Positions 60,901 to 64,000 of a DNA stretch of 64,000 nucleotides are shown in pieces; position 1 is the first letter of the stretch; the number at the start of each line of letters is the position of its first letter. Source of the DNA: Beroe forskalii (taxonomy: Eukaryota > Ctenophora > Nuda > Beroida > Beroidae); contig WFMF01000139.1 in assembly GCA_011033025.1 (NCBI GenBank), forward strand, positions 1 to 64,000. The letters run 5' to 3'. Both the position numbers and the translations under genes were made by a program. The notes under the pieces were generated by a model that worked only from the letters and a program-made list of their open reading frames with translations, had not been told where the DNA came from and did no database searches.

Positions 60901-61327
60901 TGCTGGAATTAATTATGAATTTTTGAATATTTAATTGCTAATTTTCGTCAAGAAGAAAAATTATTTTTAAACGAGCTTTCTACCAATGATTTGTACCTAT
61001 TTTTAGAATTTTTTGACGGTAAAACTGTAATTTTGAACGCTGGAATTAATTATGAATTTTTTAATAATTAATTTGTATTTTTCGAATTGAAGGAAAAATG
61101 ATTTTAACCTGAAAGTATTCTTAAAAAATAGAATTAAAAAGTAGAACTAAATCCAATAAATTTCAACACTGAATACCCGTATATTTAGCTGAATTGAGCC
61201 TCTACCTAGTACCTAGTAGTCACTACCTAGTCACTACCTAGTCACTACCTAGTAACCACTAGCTAGTGAGTCACTACCTAGTCACTACCTAGTAACTACT
61301 AGCTAGTTACTTACATTGCATACGGGC
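57993..61327. mobile_element. Giant foldback element IV, 3.34 kb, 5-bp target duplication
   Basis: Ends GCCCGTATGCAATGTAAGTA and its complement, flanked by CCTTG at 57,988-57,992 and 61,328-61,332. Block A has the empty site TTAACCTTGAATAAG near 45,612. Just inside each end is a cluster of ACTAGCTAGT and TAGGTAGTGAC words. Then comes a unique piece with ATTCAGTGTTGAAATTTATT. The rest of each arm is a roughly 141-bp satellite containing ATTACAGTTTTACCGTCAAA and GGTAGAAAGCTCGTTTAAAA, in plus orientation to about 59,860 and inverted from about 59,880. Many 1-3-bp indels separate the units. No transposase frame is present. Confidence 0.85.
58265..61060. repeat. 141-bp satellite in opposing arrays inside foldback IV
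   Basis: About ten units in the left array and eight in the right, inverted. A short inverted patch at 58,620-58,700 within the left array shows that orientation switches also occur within an arm. Units at the centre (60,480-60,720) are badly scrambled. The 86-residue frame at 60,419-60,679 is an artefact of this AT-rich repeat. Confidence 0.85.
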
Positions 61328-61509
61328 CCTTGAATAAGTGAATAAGTGCACAGTGAAATAGTAGGTTTTTTTGTTAATCGCGATCGCCATGACTAACTGG
61401 TAGTCATTGTTCCACTGACCACTGTTCTAAGGATATTGTTTACGTAGTAATGAATTTGGTGATTGCTATAATTATGCTGTTTAAAAGGTATGCTAAGGTG
61501 AGTATAAAC

Positions 61510-61540
61510 TATAAAAGGTGAGTTTGACTGGGAGTTTTCA
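61510..61540 (+). promoter_or_regulatory. TATA box and initiator, copy B
   Basis: TATAAAAG at 61,510-61,517 is 30 bp before the A of TTTTCAGGAC (61,540). The first ATG follows at 61,579. The spacing matches a textbook RNA polymerase II core promoter and agrees with copy A although sequence between has changed. Confidence 0.6.
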
Positions 61541-61578
61541 GGACATCTACGTCGTGCGCGTCTCCTTCCAGCTCTGCA

Positions 61579-61905
61579 ATGAGTTGTTGTTCACAGCAGT
61601 GTACCCCGGAACAGGAGGTCTATCCGGGAACTGCTCAAGGAACATGCCCAAACCGATCTTGTAGCTTTCAAGTGAACTCAGTTGTGAGAAGTCAGATGGC
61701 AAGATATTTCTTAGCTGAGCTGCTCAAACTTCAAATGAACTATCTTAACAACTACGAACAGAGAGCTGGGCCTTGTAACTTGTTGGTTATCTGTGGGATG
61801 ATTGCCTTGATTGCCTTTGGTGGCCTGGTAGCGCAGTGGTTTAGGGTGTCGTGCTTCCAATCGAGAGGTTGGTGGTTCGATTCCCGGCCGTGCCTATCGT
61901 GCTAA
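61579..61905 (+). CDS. Small Cys-rich single-span membrane protein (hypothetical)
   Basis: 108 residues from the first ATG, 39 bp past the predicted start of transcription. Residues 1-30 hold five cysteines (C3, C4, C8, C23, C28). Residues 38-62 form a probable helix, SQMARYFLAELLKLQMNYLN. A hydrophobic span at about 67-85 (CNLLVICGMIALIAFGGLV) looks like a membrane segment with no signal peptide before it. From about residue 81 the frame runs into the SINE, so the C-terminal tail is SINE-derived or the true transcript splices away first. I do not recognise a family. The block A copy has two nonsense codons, so the gene, if real, is not needed in both copies. Confidence 0.4.
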   Translation: MSCCSQQCTPEQEVYPGTAQGTCPNRSCSFQVNSVVRSQMARYFLAELLKLQMNYLNNYEQRAGPCNLLVICGMIALIAFGGLVAQWFRVSCFQSRGWWFDSRPCLSC

Positions 61906-62134
61906 GGGTGAGAACTCTCACCTAAGCAGCCACACGGTTCACTCAGCCGAGCGTACAGGAAACTGTACGGGAGGGTTAAATGAGGAGCTGCCCATTGCAG
62001 CGAAGTCTCGGGCGATGAAAGTATGGATTACACTTCCTTAACCGTCACTGGCTTAATAACACTTGAATCCTTCGATTCCTGTCATTGGCTGTTACAGCTA
62101 TTGGAATAGAAGTAAAACCATCTCAATAAAAAAT
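61818..62134 (+). mobile_element. tRNA-derived SINE, copy B
   Basis: Box A TAGCGCAGTGG at 61,829-61,839 and box B GGTTCGATTCC at 61,874-61,884; body and end as in copy A. Apart from a few substitutions the two are the same insertion inherited through the duplication. Confidence 0.75.
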
Positions 62135-62389
62135 CAAGCCGAGGATGGTACTTGAATTGCATTTCAATATCATGAGGGGCATGACCGTTGGCGATTTTCC
62201 ATTAACTTGAATGATGCAGTATATTTCTCTTCGATGTTTGAATGAGATCATAGAGCGTGGTTTCGGGGTATGTAGAGCCTAGAGACCCATCACCCACTGT
62301 GTGGACTGTGGGATTCAGAGAGTATGATTTCTTGCACGAGGAGGCCGAAAGGCCGTGTGCGGTTCACTTACTACTGTAGAGCTGCATGA

Positions 62390-62704
62390 CCACCCTGCCC
62401 AACTGATGATAAACCTGTCCAACTGATGATAAACCTGCCCAACTGATGATCACCCTGTCCAACTGATGATAAACCTGCCCAACTGATTATCACCCTGTCC
62501 AACTGATGATCACCCTGTCCAACTGATAATCAACCTGCCCAACTGATGATCACCCTGTCCAACTGATGATAAACCTGTCCAACTGAAGATCAACCTGTCC
62601 AACTGATGATAAACCTGTCCAACTGAAGATCAACCTGCCCAACTGATGATCACCCTGTCCAACTGATGATAAACCTATCCAACTGATAATCAACCTGCCC
62701 AACT
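62390..62704. repeat. 20-bp satellite, copy B, first part
   Basis: About 15 units of CCAACTGATGATAAACCTGT type, split by the MITE at 62,705-63,570. The continuation is at 63,571-63,980. Confidence 0.95.
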
Positions 62705-63570
62705 CAGGGGCGTAGCCAGGATTTTCAGAAGGGGGAGGCGGCTGCTGGCGCCGAGCGCCAGCAGAGAATTATTGACAGTGCCGGCGCGAAGCGCCGGCTG
62801 CGGGTCTGGGGGGGGGCGCAGCCCCATGAATCCAGGGGCAGAGCCCCTGCTGAAAATTGGGGGCGGAGCCCCCCGAGAAAATTTTTGAAAGAAGAAGGTG
62901 TTTTAGAGCATTTTCCAACAAAATAGGCAGCAAAATAAAAGGATTTGATTGTTAAGTTATATACACAGAATTGGTAGTCAAAATTATGTTTTGGTAGATA
63001 ATAGCTTGTGAATGTTGAAAAATTTTTCCAATTCATAATATTAAACCAACTGATAACCGAATAAATAGCCGAAAAAAGCATCTTGAACTGATTAGACTGC
63101 GAATGAGATATTATATGGGTGATGGGTATTTCACCGGATTAAGTCGCAAATTTACCATCTATGTTTACTAATAATCCCAGCTAATAAATTGTGATGTTTC
63201 AATCTTTGAATGGAATCGAATCACATTGATAGATCGTCATAATATTATGATTTAGCTTAACAACAGAACAAGTTACACCTCAACCTCTTTTAAGTTGGAA
63301 CCGAAATATTTAACCTACGGAGCATTGATATGATTTTACAATACTAGTTTCGCCCCAGAGAAATATAGAAACAGAACTGTTTTGCACTGATGCTCTCACG
63401 TATCTAAACAAACTTCACTCATCATTGGACTAACTAAATTGAAAACCTAGTAGTTAATTAAATCTAAATGAAATATATTTTCTGCGTTGAAAGCAGATTT
63501 ATAAAATTGGGCAAAATTAGTTATTTTCTACTCATCTGAAAAGGGGAGGCGACCGCCCAATACGCCCCTG
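62705..63570. mobile_element. 866-bp hAT-type MITE inside the satellite
   Basis: Ends CAGGGGCGTAGCCAGGATTT and the complement of CAGGGGCGTATTGGGCGGTC. Flanked by GCCCAACT at 62,697-62,704 and 63,571-63,578, a perfect 8-bp duplication. CAGGGGCGTA ends with 8-bp duplications are typical of hAT elements. A GC-rich left part contains palindromic GGCGCCGAGCGCC and GCCGGCGCGAAGCGCCGGC. The remainder is AT-rich. The 118-residue minus-strand frame at 62,725-63,081 shows no transposase motif. Confidence 0.8.
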
Positions 63571-63980
63571 GCCCAACTGATGATCAGCCTGCCCAACTGA
63601 TGATCAACCTGCCCAACTGATGATCAACCTGCCCAACTGATTATCACCCTGTCCAACTGATGATCAACCTGCCCAACTGATTATCACCCTGTCCAACTGA
63701 TGATCACCCTGTCCAACTGAAGATAAACCTGTCCAACTGAAGATCACCCTGTCCAACTGATGATAAACCTGTCTAACTTAAGATCAACCTGCCCAACTGA
63801 TGATCAACCTGCCCAACTGATTATCACCCTGTCCAACTGATGATAAACCTGCCCAACTGATAATCAACCTGTCCAACTGATGATAAACCTGTCCAACTTA
63901 AGATCAACCTGCCCAACTGATGATCACCCTGTCCAACTGATGATAAACCTGTCCAACTGATAATCACCCTGTCCATTTGA
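63571..63980. repeat. 20-bp satellite, copy B, second part
   Basis: About 20 units continuing the array after the MITE. It ends with TTTGACAGGACAAATTTTAG, the same boundary as in block A. Confidence 0.95.
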
Positions 63981-64000
63981 CAGGACAAATTTTAGCACGA

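Larger units (their letters stand above)
48122..64000 (+). repeat. Segmental duplication, copy B (continues past the window)
   Basis: Direct-orientation partner of 29,490-47,575, in the same gene and repeat order. It lacks foldbacks II and III and gains foldback IV (57,993-61,327) and a hAT-type MITE (62,705-63,570). It also keeps an exon-like segment at 51,947-52,077 that is deleted in A. A tandem duplication, or two divergent alleles placed end to end by an assembler, would both look like this. Confidence 0.95.

Overview
This is a eukaryotic window, almost certainly from an invertebrate animal genome. Coding sequence is split by GT-AG introns, and there is a CR1/L2/Jockey-type LINE, a tRNA-derived SINE, many non-autonomous DNA transposons, large satellites and dispersed TTAGGG-like (CCCTAA) tracts. 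No bacterial operon, phage or organellar gene is visible. The species cannot be named from the sequence. The density of short polymorphic insertions and the roughly 5% divergence between two duplicated blocks would suit a highly heterozygous marine invertebrate, but that is inference.

Positions 1-6,650 are a nest of small elements: a 19-bp satellite, a large inverted repeat, TTA-flanked and CCCTAA-containing MITEs, a decayed LINE ORF1-like reading frame and a 335-bp TTTTA microsatellite. Positions 6,657-11,486 are a 4.8-kb giant foldback element with an 8-bp target duplication, packed with a 13-bp satellite. Positions 13,017-16,585 hold a LINE with a nearly complete endonuclease/reverse transcriptase reading frame broken by one frameshift. 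Positions 16,600-21,745 are an array of a roughly 300-bp hairpin-bearing repeat, interrupted by a TA-flanked transposon and a Harbinger-like element carrying a decayed proline-rich ORF. Positions 21,746-29,490 are gene-poor, with only old repeats.

The second half is one segment present twice in direct orientation: copy A about 29,490-47,575 and copy B about 48,122-64,000 (running off the window). Each copy begins with a three-exon, 101-residue gene joining a C2H2 zinc finger to a UBA-like domain resembling the N-terminal domain of Regnase/ZC3H12 proteins. The two genes differ at ten coding positions, all synonymous. Each copy ends with a well-formed TATA/Inr core promoter in front of a short cysteine-rich, single-membrane-span reading frame (open in B, two stop codons in A), then a SINE and a 20-bp satellite. 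Because the copies can be aligned, each later insertion can be read against its empty site: two giant foldbacks and a minisatellite expansion occur only in A; one giant foldback and an 866-bp hAT-type MITE occur only in B.

The most unusual feature is the set of four unrelated giant foldback elements (2.6-4.8 kb). Each is self-complementary and has arms made largely of its own satellite; three carry clusters of short perfect palindromes just inside their ends. Three of the four have exact target duplications, and three have an empty allele visible in this same window. No transposase gene is visible in any of them.
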